NCBI RefSeq assembly: GCF_900603025.1
Contig: NZ_LR026975.1
Location: forward strand, 620,001-684,000
Reading direction: 5' to 3'
Source of the DNA: Mycolicibacterium hassiacum DSM 44199
Lineage (GTDB): Bacteria; Actinomycetota; Actinomycetes; Mycobacteriales; Mycobacteriaceae
Length of the DNA: 64,000 bases
Position 1 is the first letter of the stretch. Every line of letters starts with the position of its first letter. The notes below the pieces were generated by a model. It did not search any database, had not been told where the DNA came from, and was given only the letters and a program-made list of their open reading frames with translations. The position numbers and the translations under genes are program-made. This document shows, piece by piece, positions 56,713-64,000 of this stretch.

Positions 56713-57803
56713 CAGTGCTGTCCCAGGTCGTTCGCGAGCACCTCGGCCGACGGCACCAGCCGGCGCCGGGTGTCGACGGCGATCACCTGCCAGTCCACGC
56801 TGTCGTAGTCGTCCCACTTGCGGCGGGCCCGCTCTCGGGCCTTCTCCGGTGCGCCGTGGTGCACCCCCTGCGGGGCGTGCGACAACAGCCCCGGCGGCAT
56901 CGCGATGCCGAACAGCGAGCCGCCGTGGAAGAACGCGATCTCGTCGTAGTCGACGTTGCGGTGGTACCAGGGCAGCCGCTCGGTGCCCGGCACGCTCTCG
57001 GCCGGCCGCGGCAGGAAGTTCATCACATACACCCCGGTGGCCTGCATGAACAGGTGCACGGTCGGCGGCAGGTGCACCCGCGCGGAGGTGATCACGTTGT
57101 ACTGGTCGATGTTGAACGTGAACGGGAAGTTGTCGCCCTGCCAGCCCTCGACGTCGAGCGGGTGGTGGCGGTAGTACAGCGTCGTCGGCCCGCCCTCGTG
57201 GACGAGCCGGACCTCGTACTCGTCGCGGCCGTCGGACTCCAGCGGCGCCGGATCGGGGATGGTGGCCTGCGACGGGTCGAACGGGAAGTGCCGGCCCAGG
57301 TATCCCGGTGGGGGAACGCGGAACTCGTCGGTGGCCTGCACCATCAGCAGGGTGGTCTCGGCGTCGGGCAGCTGGCGCCAGGTGCACGCCTTGGGCAGGT
57401 AGATCCAGTCGCCGACGCGGTAGGACAGCGCGCCGAACTCGGTCTCCAGCCGCCCGGATCCGGTGTGCACGAAGCACAGCAGGTCGCCGTCGACATAGCG
57501 GACGTAATACGGCATCTCCTGGCTGCGGCGGCTGAGGAGGATGCGGCAGTCGGGGTTGGAGAACAGCAGCAGCGGATCGCCGGCCGCGTCGGTGGCGTCG
57601 GCGGGTTTGAGCTCGGAGGTCAGCACGTCCACCGGCCGCAGCGGGCCCACCGCGCGGAACGCGGTGGGGTCGTTGCTGCGGTACAGGGTCGCGGTGCGGC
57701 CGGTGAAGCCGCCGCGGCCCAGTTCATCGTCTTTCAGACCGTCCAGATCGGCGTGCATCCGCTGCGGGGTGCGGCCTTTGCGCAGGTGGACGAAGGATTC
57801 CAT
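56712..57803 (-). CDS. Homogentisate 1,2-dioxygenase-like protein
   Basis: 363-residue double-cupin protein of the homogentisate dioxygenase family. Iron ligands appear conserved as His in LPWYHRNVDYDEIAFFHGG, Glu in the same segment and His in GVHHGAPEKA. The N-terminus MESFVHLRKGRTPQRMHADL resembles HmgA relatives, but it is shorter than true homogentisate dioxygenases (about 430 residues). First gene of an eight-gene operon. GGAG lies 7 nt before the ATG. No fumarylacetoacetate or maleylacetoacetate enzyme is present, so the substrate is probably not homogentisate. Confidence 0.78.
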   Translation of the reverse strand: MESFVHLRKGRTPQRMHADLDGLKDDELGRGGFTGRTATLYRSNDPTAFRAVGPLRPVDVLTSELKPADATDAAGDPLLLFSNPDCRILLSRRSQEMPYYVRYVDGDLLCFVHTGSGRLETEFGALSYRVGDWIYLPKACTWRQLPDAETTLLMVQATDEFRVPPPGYLGRHFPFDPSQATIPDPAPLESDGRDEYEVRLVHEGGPTTLYYRHHPLDVEGWQGDNFPFTFNIDQYNVITSARVHLPPTVHLFMQATGVYVMNFLPRPAESVPGTERLPWYHRNVDYDEIAFFHGGSLFGIAMPPGLLSHAPQGVHHGAPEKARERARRKWDDYDSVDWQVIAVDTRRRLVPSAEVLANDLGQH

Positions 57804-57831
57804 GGTGTCTCCAGTGACGTATCCGGCCTAG

Positions 57832-57857
57832 AAGTGAAACTGACGTTACTTTCACTT
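57832..57857. promoter_or_regulatory. Perfect inverted repeat operator of the dioxygenase operon
   Basis: AAGTGAAA and TTTCACTT are perfect 8-bp arms separated by 10 nt (CTGACGTTAC). It lies 29 bp upstream of the first operon gene in the promoter position and stands out as AT-rich. It is most simply the operator of the TetR encoded within the operon. Confidence 0.65.
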
Positions 57858-57905
57858 TTGGGTCGCGGCAAGACCCTTCCGGCCCCTGTGCGCGGCGTGC
57901 GCGGG

Positions 57906-58295
57906 TCAGTCGTCGAGATCCACCCGGATGGTCAGCAGATTGGTGCCGAACGTGCGCACGCCGAAGCTGTTGAACCGGGGGAGCGAACGCAGCCGGGCCT
58001 GCGCGTCGTCCTCGGGCACCAGGTGGGCGGTGCCGCTGTGCCAGGTGCCGCGCAGCCGCACCCGCACCCGCGGGTCGGCCTTGATGTTCTTGACGTAGTC
58101 CGATTTCTCGCCGAACTCCGAGACGAACCAGAACGTGTTGCCCTCGCGGCGGCCGTCCAGCGGGGTGCGGCGGGGCTTGCCGGAGACCCGGCCGGTGGTT
58201 TCCAGCAGGGTCTGGAACGGCATGCGGCGCATCACCGGGTTGGCGATCCGCTTCTGGAATGTCGTCGTCACCCGTTCGCGCAGGTTCATCGTCAT
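57906..58295 (-). CDS. Deazaflavin (F420)-dependent nitroreductase-family protein
   Basis: 129 residues of the Ddn-type split-barrel family: LLETTGRVSGKPRRTPLDGR, NTFWFVSEFGEKSDYVKNIK and DPRVRVRLRGTWHSGTAHLV. These proteins use reduced F420. Start choice: ATG 58295 has GGAG 7 nt upstream, whereas GTG 58301 lies only one base after it; ATG 58289 is also possible. The 102-bp gap to the dioxygenase operon holds the operator at 57832-57857. Confidence 0.83.
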   Translation of the reverse strand: MTMNLRERVTTTFQKRIANPVMRRMPFQTLLETTGRVSGKPRRTPLDGRREGNTFWFVSEFGEKSDYVKNIKADPRVRVRLRGTWHSGTAHLVPEDDAQARLRSLPRFNSFGVRTFGTNLLTIRVDLDD

Positions 58296-58342
58296 CGGCA
58301 CGCTCCTTCGGTCGCCGGTCGAGCCGGGCCGGACAGGCCGGC

Positions 58343-59515
58343 TCAGATCATCGCCGTGATCGGCACCTTCATGCCCAGTGTGAGCGCTCCGGCGAGTTCG
58401 CGGCTGGTGTCGTAGTCGAACACCACGTGTCCGGCGATCACATCCACATCGCGCTTGATCCGCTGCAGCGGATTGTCGGTGAAGTGCGCGCCGGCGCCGG
58501 AGGCCTCCAGCAGCAGACCGATCACCGCTCGCGATTCGTGGACGATGTGGGCCGCGGTCAACCGGGTCTGGGCGCGCACCGCCCGGGGCACCTGCTGTCC
58601 GGCGGCGACCAGGGTCTGGATCTCGTCGACGGTGTCGTCGAGCAGGCCGCGCAGCGCGCGCAGCCGCACCCGGGCCTCACCGAGGCGGGCCACCGCGAGC
58701 GGCTTGTCCTGCTGTTTGACCCCCTCATAGGCCAGCACCCGCTCGCCGAGGCGTTCGGCGTAGATATCGGCCACCCGTTCGGCGCTGCCGAGCGCGGGCA
58801 TCGCGGCCAGCAGCGCCAGGGCAGGCACCATCGGCCAGCGGTAGGTGTCGGCGTCGTGCAGGGCGGCGCCGGGGGCGGTGCCGGTGTAGATGTCGGCCAC
58901 CCGGACCAGCCGGTGGGGCGGAACGTAGGCGTCGGTGACGACGACGTCGTTCGAGCCGGTGGCGCGCATGCCGTCGGTGTGCCAGACGTCCTCGATCCGC
59001 ACGTCGTCCATCGGCAGCAGCGCCAGGGCGGGGTAGATGGCCGACAGGTCGTCCTCGGGCCCGCACAGCGCGCCGACCATGATCCAGTTGCCGTGCATCA
59101 CGCCGGTGGCCCATGACCACCGCCCGGTCAACCGCACCCCGTCGCCGTCGGGGACGCCGCGCCCGGTCGGGGCCAGCGGCGCGGGCGCCAGGAACGGCTG
59201 CGTGGCGTAGGCCTCCTGTTGGGCGCGCTCGTCGAACAACGCCAGCATCCAGTTGTGCAGCGCGAAGAACCCGATGGTCCAGGCGCTCGACGCGCAGCCG
59301 TGGGCCATCCGCCGCACCGGGTCGAGGATCGCCGGGAACGGCGCCTGGCGGCCGCCGAAGCGTGCGGGCTTGAGCAGGTCGGTGAAACCCGACTCGACCA
59401 TGTCGGCGACGGTCTCCGGCGGCAGCCGGCGCAGCCGTTCGGCCTCCTGCGCGCGGTCGGCGAGCCGCGTCACGAAGGCGTCATCGATAACGGGGTCGAT
59501 AACGGAGCGGGACAT
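58343..59515 (-). CDS. Acyl-CoA-dehydrogenase-fold flavin monooxygenase (HsaA/HpaB-type)
   Basis: 390 residues. The fold is that of acyl-CoA dehydrogenases, but the sequence has group D monooxygenase features: KPARFGGRQAPFPAILDPVR, GCASSAWTIGFFALHNWMLA, GVRLTGRWSWATGVMHGNWI and VWHTDGMRATGSNDVVVTDA. Such enzymes hydroxylate phenols or steroid-derived rings with reduced flavin from a partner reductase. ATG 59515 lies 13 bp from a TetR-type operator. No flavin reductase is adjacent. Confidence 0.8.
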   Translation of the reverse strand: MSRSVIDPVIDDAFVTRLADRAQEAERLRRLPPETVADMVESGFTDLLKPARFGGRQAPFPAILDPVRRMAHGCASSAWTIGFFALHNWMLALFDERAQQEAYATQPFLAPAPLAPTGRGVPDGDGVRLTGRWSWATGVMHGNWIMVGALCGPEDDLSAIYPALALLPMDDVRIEDVWHTDGMRATGSNDVVVTDAYVPPHRLVRVADIYTGTAPGAALHDADTYRWPMVPALALLAAMPALGSAERVADIYAERLGERVLAYEGVKQQDKPLAVARLGEARVRLRALRGLLDDTVDEIQTLVAAGQQVPRAVRAQTRLTAAHIVHESRAVIGLLLEASGAGAHFTDNPLQRIKRDVDVIAGHVVFDYDTSRELAGALTLGMKVPITAMI

Positions 59516-59528
59516 GGCGCGGACGCTA

Positions 59529-59546
59529 CCATACTTTTTTGTATGG
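59529..59546. promoter_or_regulatory. TetR-type operator CCATAC-T6-GTATGG
   Basis: Perfect 6-bp inverted arms with a run of six T between them, 13 bp upstream of the monooxygenase start and 16 bp after the end of the TetR gene. On the minus strand TATGGT within the right part could serve as -10, so binding would block the promoter. Confidence 0.6.
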
Positions 59547-59562
59547 AAAGGCCGGGGCCCCG

Positions 59563-60120
59563 TCAGCGCGCCAGCATCAGATCGAGGAACCGCTCGGTGC
59601 GGGCGAGCGCCCGCGGATCCGGGGCCGGCCCCGCCAGGTGCAGGAAACCCACGCCGGCCGCGAAGGTGGCGTGCGCGCGCAGGTCGGCCTCCTCGGGGTC
59701 GAACCCGTAGTCGAGGAACGCCCGACGCACCGCCGACAGCACGCGCCGGTCGGCGGCCCGGACGCTGGCCGCGGCCGCGGGGTCGGTGCGGGCCCACTCG
59801 CGCATCGCGCGTTCCAGCACCCAGTGCCGGGGACTGACGAGCACGGCCATCATGGCCGACAGCCGCTCCCGCGGCGGCAGATCCGCGACCGCGGCGAACT
59901 GGCGGCGATCGTCGTCGCGCAGCTCGCCCCACGCTTCGACCAGGGCGCTGCGATAGCTGCCGATGTCCTTGAAGTGCCAGTAGAAGCTGCCCTTGGTGAC
60001 CCCGAGGCGACTGCACAGCCGGTCGATCTTGAGCGCCTTGATGCCCTCTTCCGCGAGGATGGCGAAGCCGGCCTGGATCCAGTCGTCGACGGTCAGGCGG
60101 GACGCCCGGCCCGATGTCAT
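59563..60120 (-). CDS. TetR-family regulator of the flavin monooxygenase
   Basis: 185 residues from ATG 60120 (MTSGRASRLTVDDWIQAGFA). HTH: ALKIDRLCSRLGVTKGSFYW followed by HFKD. A C-terminal effector domain follows. The frame is open upstream to 60168, but homologues start near this ATG. Co-directional with the monooxygenase and separated from it by a 47-bp gap that holds the operator. Confidence 0.82.
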   Translation of the reverse strand: MTSGRASRLTVDDWIQAGFAILAEEGIKALKIDRLCSRLGVTKGSFYWHFKDIGSYRSALVEAWGELRDDDRRQFAAVADLPPRERLSAMMAVLVSPRHWVLERAMREWARTDPAAAASVRAADRRVLSAVRRAFLDYGFDPEEADLRAHATFAAGVGFLHLAGPAPDPRALARTERFLDLMLAR

Positions 60121-60248
60121 GATCACCAAGCGTACGGGCAGCGCCGTGCGGGCCGGTGACGACGGCATTCGGCCTGTTCAGAACCGTGATTCTGGGGCGG
60201 CGGACGGTGCCGGAACCGGCGTCGAATTCGTCTCGGTTCGGCTCGTGA

Positions 60249-61412
<1,164 letters not shown>

Positions 61413-61425
61413 TCGAACGGCCGAC

Positions 61426-61461
61426 GAGATCGCCCGGACGCCGACGCGTCCGGGCGTTCTC
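61426..61461 (+). terminator. Terminator after the antigen 85 gene
   Basis: CGCCCGGACGC (61431-61441) pairs with GCGTCCGGGCG (61446-61456), loop CGAC, flanked by GAGA/TTCTC which extends the stem after a small bulge, then GTGTTTCGG. Starts 14 bp after the stop and faces a convergent gene. Confidence 0.8.
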
Positions 61462-61478
61462 GTGTTTCGGGGCCGGAC

Positions 61479-61946
61479 TCAGCCCAGGTCGATGTAGATC
61501 GTCCAGGCCAGCGCGACGACCGCGACAACCGCCAGCAGGATCGAGTCGGTCGCGCGCAGCCGCGGCGCGTCGGCGGCGCTCATGCGCAGTTCCCGGGCGA
61601 TGAGGAACAGCGGGAACGTGACGCTGATCGCGGTGACCAGCGCGCCGACGACGTAGAGCCACACGTACTTGACGCCCACCCGTCGCGCCTCGACCACCAT
61701 CAGCACGATCGCGGCCAGGCCGAGCATGAGCACGTCGGCGCCCATCGACCGGGCACCCGGCGTGACCCTGGCGTCGTCGATGAACGCAGGCAGGAACCTC
61801 AACCCCTCGTCGAGGTAGGCGACGTTCTGACTCCAGGTGGCGATGAGCGCGGCGAGGGCGATCAGCCCGTAGCAGACGCACAGGATCCTGCGCGCGGTGG
61901 GGACCGCCGGGGTCCGTTCGGCCGGGGGTGTGTCAGCGTGAGCCAT
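61479..61946 (-). CDS. DUF2834-type membrane protein
   Basis: 155 residues with four predicted helices: RRILCVCYGLIALAALIATW, ADVLMLGLAAIVLMVVEARR, YVWLYVVGALVTAISVTFPL and ILLAVVAVVALAWTIYIDLG. The order of helices and the loop MGADVLMLGLAA resemble DUF2834 proteins. Function is unknown. The ATG at 61946 has no strong ribosome binding site. It lies 80 bp after the fadE23 stop on the same strand and may be co-transcribed. Confidence 0.7.
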   Translation of the reverse strand: MAHADTPPAERTPAVPTARRILCVCYGLIALAALIATWSQNVAYLDEGLRFLPAFIDDARVTPGARSMGADVLMLGLAAIVLMVVEARRVGVKYVWLYVVGALVTAISVTFPLFLIARELRMSAADAPRLRATDSILLAVVAVVALAWTIYIDLG

Positions 61947-62026
61947 AGCTCACGCTAAGCCCGCCCCGCCGCAGACACCAGTGCCCGGCCGAACAGCGTC
62001 AGCCGGGCACCGGGAAGCCTGTCGGC

Positions 62027-63241
62027 CTACTTCAGCTCTGCCGACGACAGGCCGAGCAACCGGCGCGCCACCACCAGCAGCTGGATCTGCTGGGTGCCCT
62101 CGAAGATGTCGAGGATCTTGCTGTCGCGCGCCCACTTCTCCAGCAGCGTGTGCTCGGAGTAGCCCACGGTGCCGGCGAGTTCGACCGCCTTGAGCGTGAT
62201 GTCGCTGGCGACCCGCCCGGCCTTGGCCTTGGCCATCGACGCTTCCTTGGAGTTCGGAATGCCGTTGTCGGCCTGCCAGGCCGCGCGCACCGTCAGCAGA
62301 TAGGCGGCCTCCCAGTCGGCCTCCATCCGCAGGTACTCCGCCGCCGGGGCGCTCTGCGCGTGGGCCGGCTTGTCGTAGAAGATCTCGATACCGGCGGCGG
62401 TGAGGATCTTGCGCAGCTCCTCGAGGGCGGCGCGGGCGATCCCGACGGCCATCGCGGCGACCACCGGCCGGGTGTTGTCGAAGGTCTCCATGACCCCCGC
62501 GAAGCCCTTCTCCACCTCGATCTCCGGGCTTCCCAGCAGGTTCTCCTTGGGAATCCGGACGTTGTCGAAGCGGATGGTGGCGGTGTCGGAGGCGCGGATG
62601 CCGAGCTTGTCCTCCAGCCGCTCGACCGTGACCCCGGGGTGGTCCCGCGGCACGATGAACGACTTGATCGCCGCGCGGCCCTTGGACTTGTCCAGGGTCG
62701 CCCACACCACGATGTGGCTGGCCCGGGAACCGGCGGTGACGAAGATCTTCTCGCCGTTGATGACGTACTCGTCGCCGTCGAGGGTGGCGGTGGTGTTGAT
62801 CGCGGCGGAGTCCGAACCGCAGCTGGGTTCGGTGATCGCCATGGCGGCCCACACGTCCTTGCCGAGCCGCTCGAGCTGCTCGGGGGTGGCGACGCTGTTG
62901 ATCGCCGCGTTGCCCAGGCCCTGGCGCGGCACCGACAGCATCAAAGCCACGTCGCCCCAACTGATCTCCATCACGTTGAGGACGGCCGACATGTTGCCGC
63001 CGTTGACGTTGGCGTCCTTTGGGCGGTCCCCGTCGCGGAACGCCTCGGCGCCGGCGAAGGCGATGGTCTTGGCCTCGGAGATGCCCTCGAAGAGGGTGGC
63101 CAGGGTGTCGAGTTCGACCGGGTACTCGTGCTCGCGCAGGTCCCACTTCCGCGAGATCGGCCGCAGCATCTCGGCCGCACCCTGGTGAGCCTTCTCGATG
63201 ACCGCCTCGAGTTTCTTCGGCAGTTCCAGATTGATTGCCAT
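62027..63241 (-). CDS. fadE23: Acyl-CoA dehydrogenase FadE23-like
   Basis: 404 residues. Motifs include AAMAITEPSCGSDSAAINTT, EYVINGEKIFVTAG, VEKGFAGVMETFDNTRPVVA and the C-terminal GTVGYSEHTLLEKWARDSKI with LDIFEGTQQIQLLVVARRL, where the Glu of FEGT is at the catalytic place of many ACADs. Together with the next gene it fits Rv3140 (fadE23) and Rv3139 (fadE24), whose products probably form one heteromeric dehydrogenase and are induced by isoniazid. The ATG at 63241 follows 29 bp after the fadE24 stop. Confidence 0.85.
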   Translation of the reverse strand: MAINLELPKKLEAVIEKAHQGAAEMLRPISRKWDLREHEYPVELDTLATLFEGISEAKTIAFAGAEAFRDGDRPKDANVNGGNMSAVLNVMEISWGDVALMLSVPRQGLGNAAINSVATPEQLERLGKDVWAAMAITEPSCGSDSAAINTTATLDGDEYVINGEKIFVTAGSRASHIVVWATLDKSKGRAAIKSFIVPRDHPGVTVERLEDKLGIRASDTATIRFDNVRIPKENLLGSPEIEVEKGFAGVMETFDNTRPVVAAMAVGIARAALEELRKILTAAGIEIFYDKPAHAQSAPAAEYLRMEADWEAAYLLTVRAAWQADNGIPNSKEASMAKAKAGRVASDITLKAVELAGTVGYSEHTLLEKWARDSKILDIFEGTQQIQLLVVARRLLGLSSAELK

Positions 63242-63270
63242 GGTTCGACTTTCGCTCGTTACGGCAGGTC

Positions 63271-64000
63271 CTAGATGACGACGACGCCCTCGGCGACGCC
63301 GATCGCGCGCAGATCGCGGTACCAGCGTTCGACCGGGTGCTCCTTGGTGTAGCCGTGGCCGCCGAGCAGCTGCACCCCGTCGAGGCCGATCTGCATGCCC
63401 TTGTCGGTGGCCAGGCGCTTGGCCAGCGCCGCCTCCCGGATGAACGGCAGGCCCTGGTCGGCGCGGGAGGCGCCACGCCAGGTGATCAACCGCAGGCCGT
63501 CGAACTCGATCGCCATGTTGGCGCACATGAACGCCACCGCCTGGCGGTGTGCGATCGGTTCACCGAACGCGTGCCGCTCCTTGACGTAGGGCACCACGTA
63601 GTCCAGCACCGCGTGCGCGGTGCCGACCGCCAGCGCGGACCAGCCCAACCGGGCCAGGGCGACCGCCTCGGTGTAGTCCTCGTCGGTGGCACCGTCCTCG
63701 CCGAGCCGGGCGCTCAGCGGCACGGTCACCCGGTCGAGGGTGATCTGGCCGAGCGCGGCCGGCCGCAGACCCATGCTGGGGTCCGGGGTGACCGACAGCC
63801 CCTGGCTGCCCGACTCCACGATGAACAGCGCCGGCTTGCCGTTGAGTTGCGCTGCGACGATGAACAATTCGGCCTTCGCCGCCGCGGGGACCAGTGACTT
63901 GACCCCGTCGAGGCGGTACCCGCTGGGGGTGCGTGTCGCCGTGGTCTTGAGCACGTTGGGGTCGAACAACGGCCGCGGTTCGGCGATGGCCACGCAGGCC
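63271..64000 (-). CDS. fadE24: Acyl-CoA dehydrogenase FadE24-like, 5' part outside window
   Basis: About 243 C-terminal residues are present; the frame is open through the last base of the window. They contain PSGYRLDGVKSLVPAAAKAE, FIVESGSQGLSVTPDPSMGL, VKERHAFGEPIAHRQAVAFM and LLGGHGYTKEHPVERWYRDL. The flavin and substrate domains of an ACAD are clear, but the end reads RAIGVAEGVVVI without the FEGT motif of its partner, in line with a heteromeric pair in which only one subunit has the full catalytic set. Confidence 0.82.
   Translation of the reverse strand, partial: ACVAIAEPRPLFDPNVLKTTATRTPSGYRLDGVKSLVPAAAKAELFIVAAQLNGKPALFIVESGSQGLSVTPDPSMGLRPAALGQITLDRVTVPLSARLGEDGATDEDYTEAVALARLGWSALAVGTAHAVLDYVVPYVKERHAFGEPIAHRQAVAFMCANMAIEFDGLRLITWRGASRADQGLPFIREAALAKRLATDKGMQIGLDGVQLLGGHGYTKEHPVERWYRDLRAIGVAEGVVVI

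Overview
This window is high-GC actinobacterial DNA with the gene content and order of a Mycobacterium/Mycolicibacterium chromosome. Many genes match M. tuberculosis Rv3140-Rv3201c families that I recognise from memory: AdnB, NudC, UvrD2, WhiB7, the Rv3193c-Rv3197 block, AofH, Rv3167c-Rv3169, the nuoA-N operon, Rv3143 and FadE23/FadE24. A complete MspA-type outer-membrane porin points to a fast-growing species; I do not assign one.

Layout. 1-3135: end of adnB, a TrkA-type potassium channel and nudC. 3058-7334: a cassette that I do not expect between nudC and mrx1 in M. tuberculosis, holding a PepSY membrane protein, a small membrane protein, a SigC-like ECF sigma factor, a zinc-finger anti-sigma protein and the MspA-family porin. 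7331-10670: mrx1, uvrD2 and whiB7 with a long attenuator leader. 10737-18726: ABC1 kinase, an orphan cyclodehydratase-like protein, a DUF2342 protein, a PDZ/Lon-type protease and a UPF0182 membrane protein. 18727-21782: a scar-like region with a decayed regulator, initiator tRNA-fMet with a strong terminator, a solitary mbtM and a quinone oxidoreductase with its middle deleted. 21891-32818: alpha/beta hydrolase, aofH, an F420-type oxidoreductase, a Baeyer-Villiger type monooxygenase, an NDMA-dependent alcohol dehydrogenase, Rv3169/Rv3168/Rv3167c homologues, a hotdog protein and a crotonase.

32842-48295 is the complete 14-gene NADH dehydrogenase I operon (nuoA to nuoN, minus strand), packed with start/stop overlaps, followed upstream by an Rv3143-like response-regulator domain. 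49017-50102 holds a SnoaL/NTF2-like gene and a methyltransferase arranged divergently around a perfect 18-bp SoxR-like palindrome. 50112-57803 is an eight-gene minus-strand catabolic operon (homogentisate-dioxygenase-like protein, hydrolase, CoA-transferase, HMG-CoA-lyase-like protein, TetR, acyl-CoA dehydrogenase, phosphotransferase, DUF6285) behind a perfect inverted repeat. 57906-64000 holds a deazaflavin nitroreductase-like gene, a flavin monooxygenase with its TetR regulator, an antigen 85 mycolyltransferase, a DUF2834 membrane protein and fadE23/fadE24.

Functional themes are redox and respiration (complex I, mycoredoxin, NudC), cell envelope (MspA, antigen 85, mbtM), antibiotic and stress response (whiB7, SigC) and lipid or aromatic catabolism under several TetR regulators. 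I found no insertion sequence, prophage or CRISPR array. The observations most worth pursuing are the SigC/PepSY/porin cassette, the SoxR-like box, the dioxygenase operon with its palindrome, and the long uORF plus attenuator in front of whiB7.
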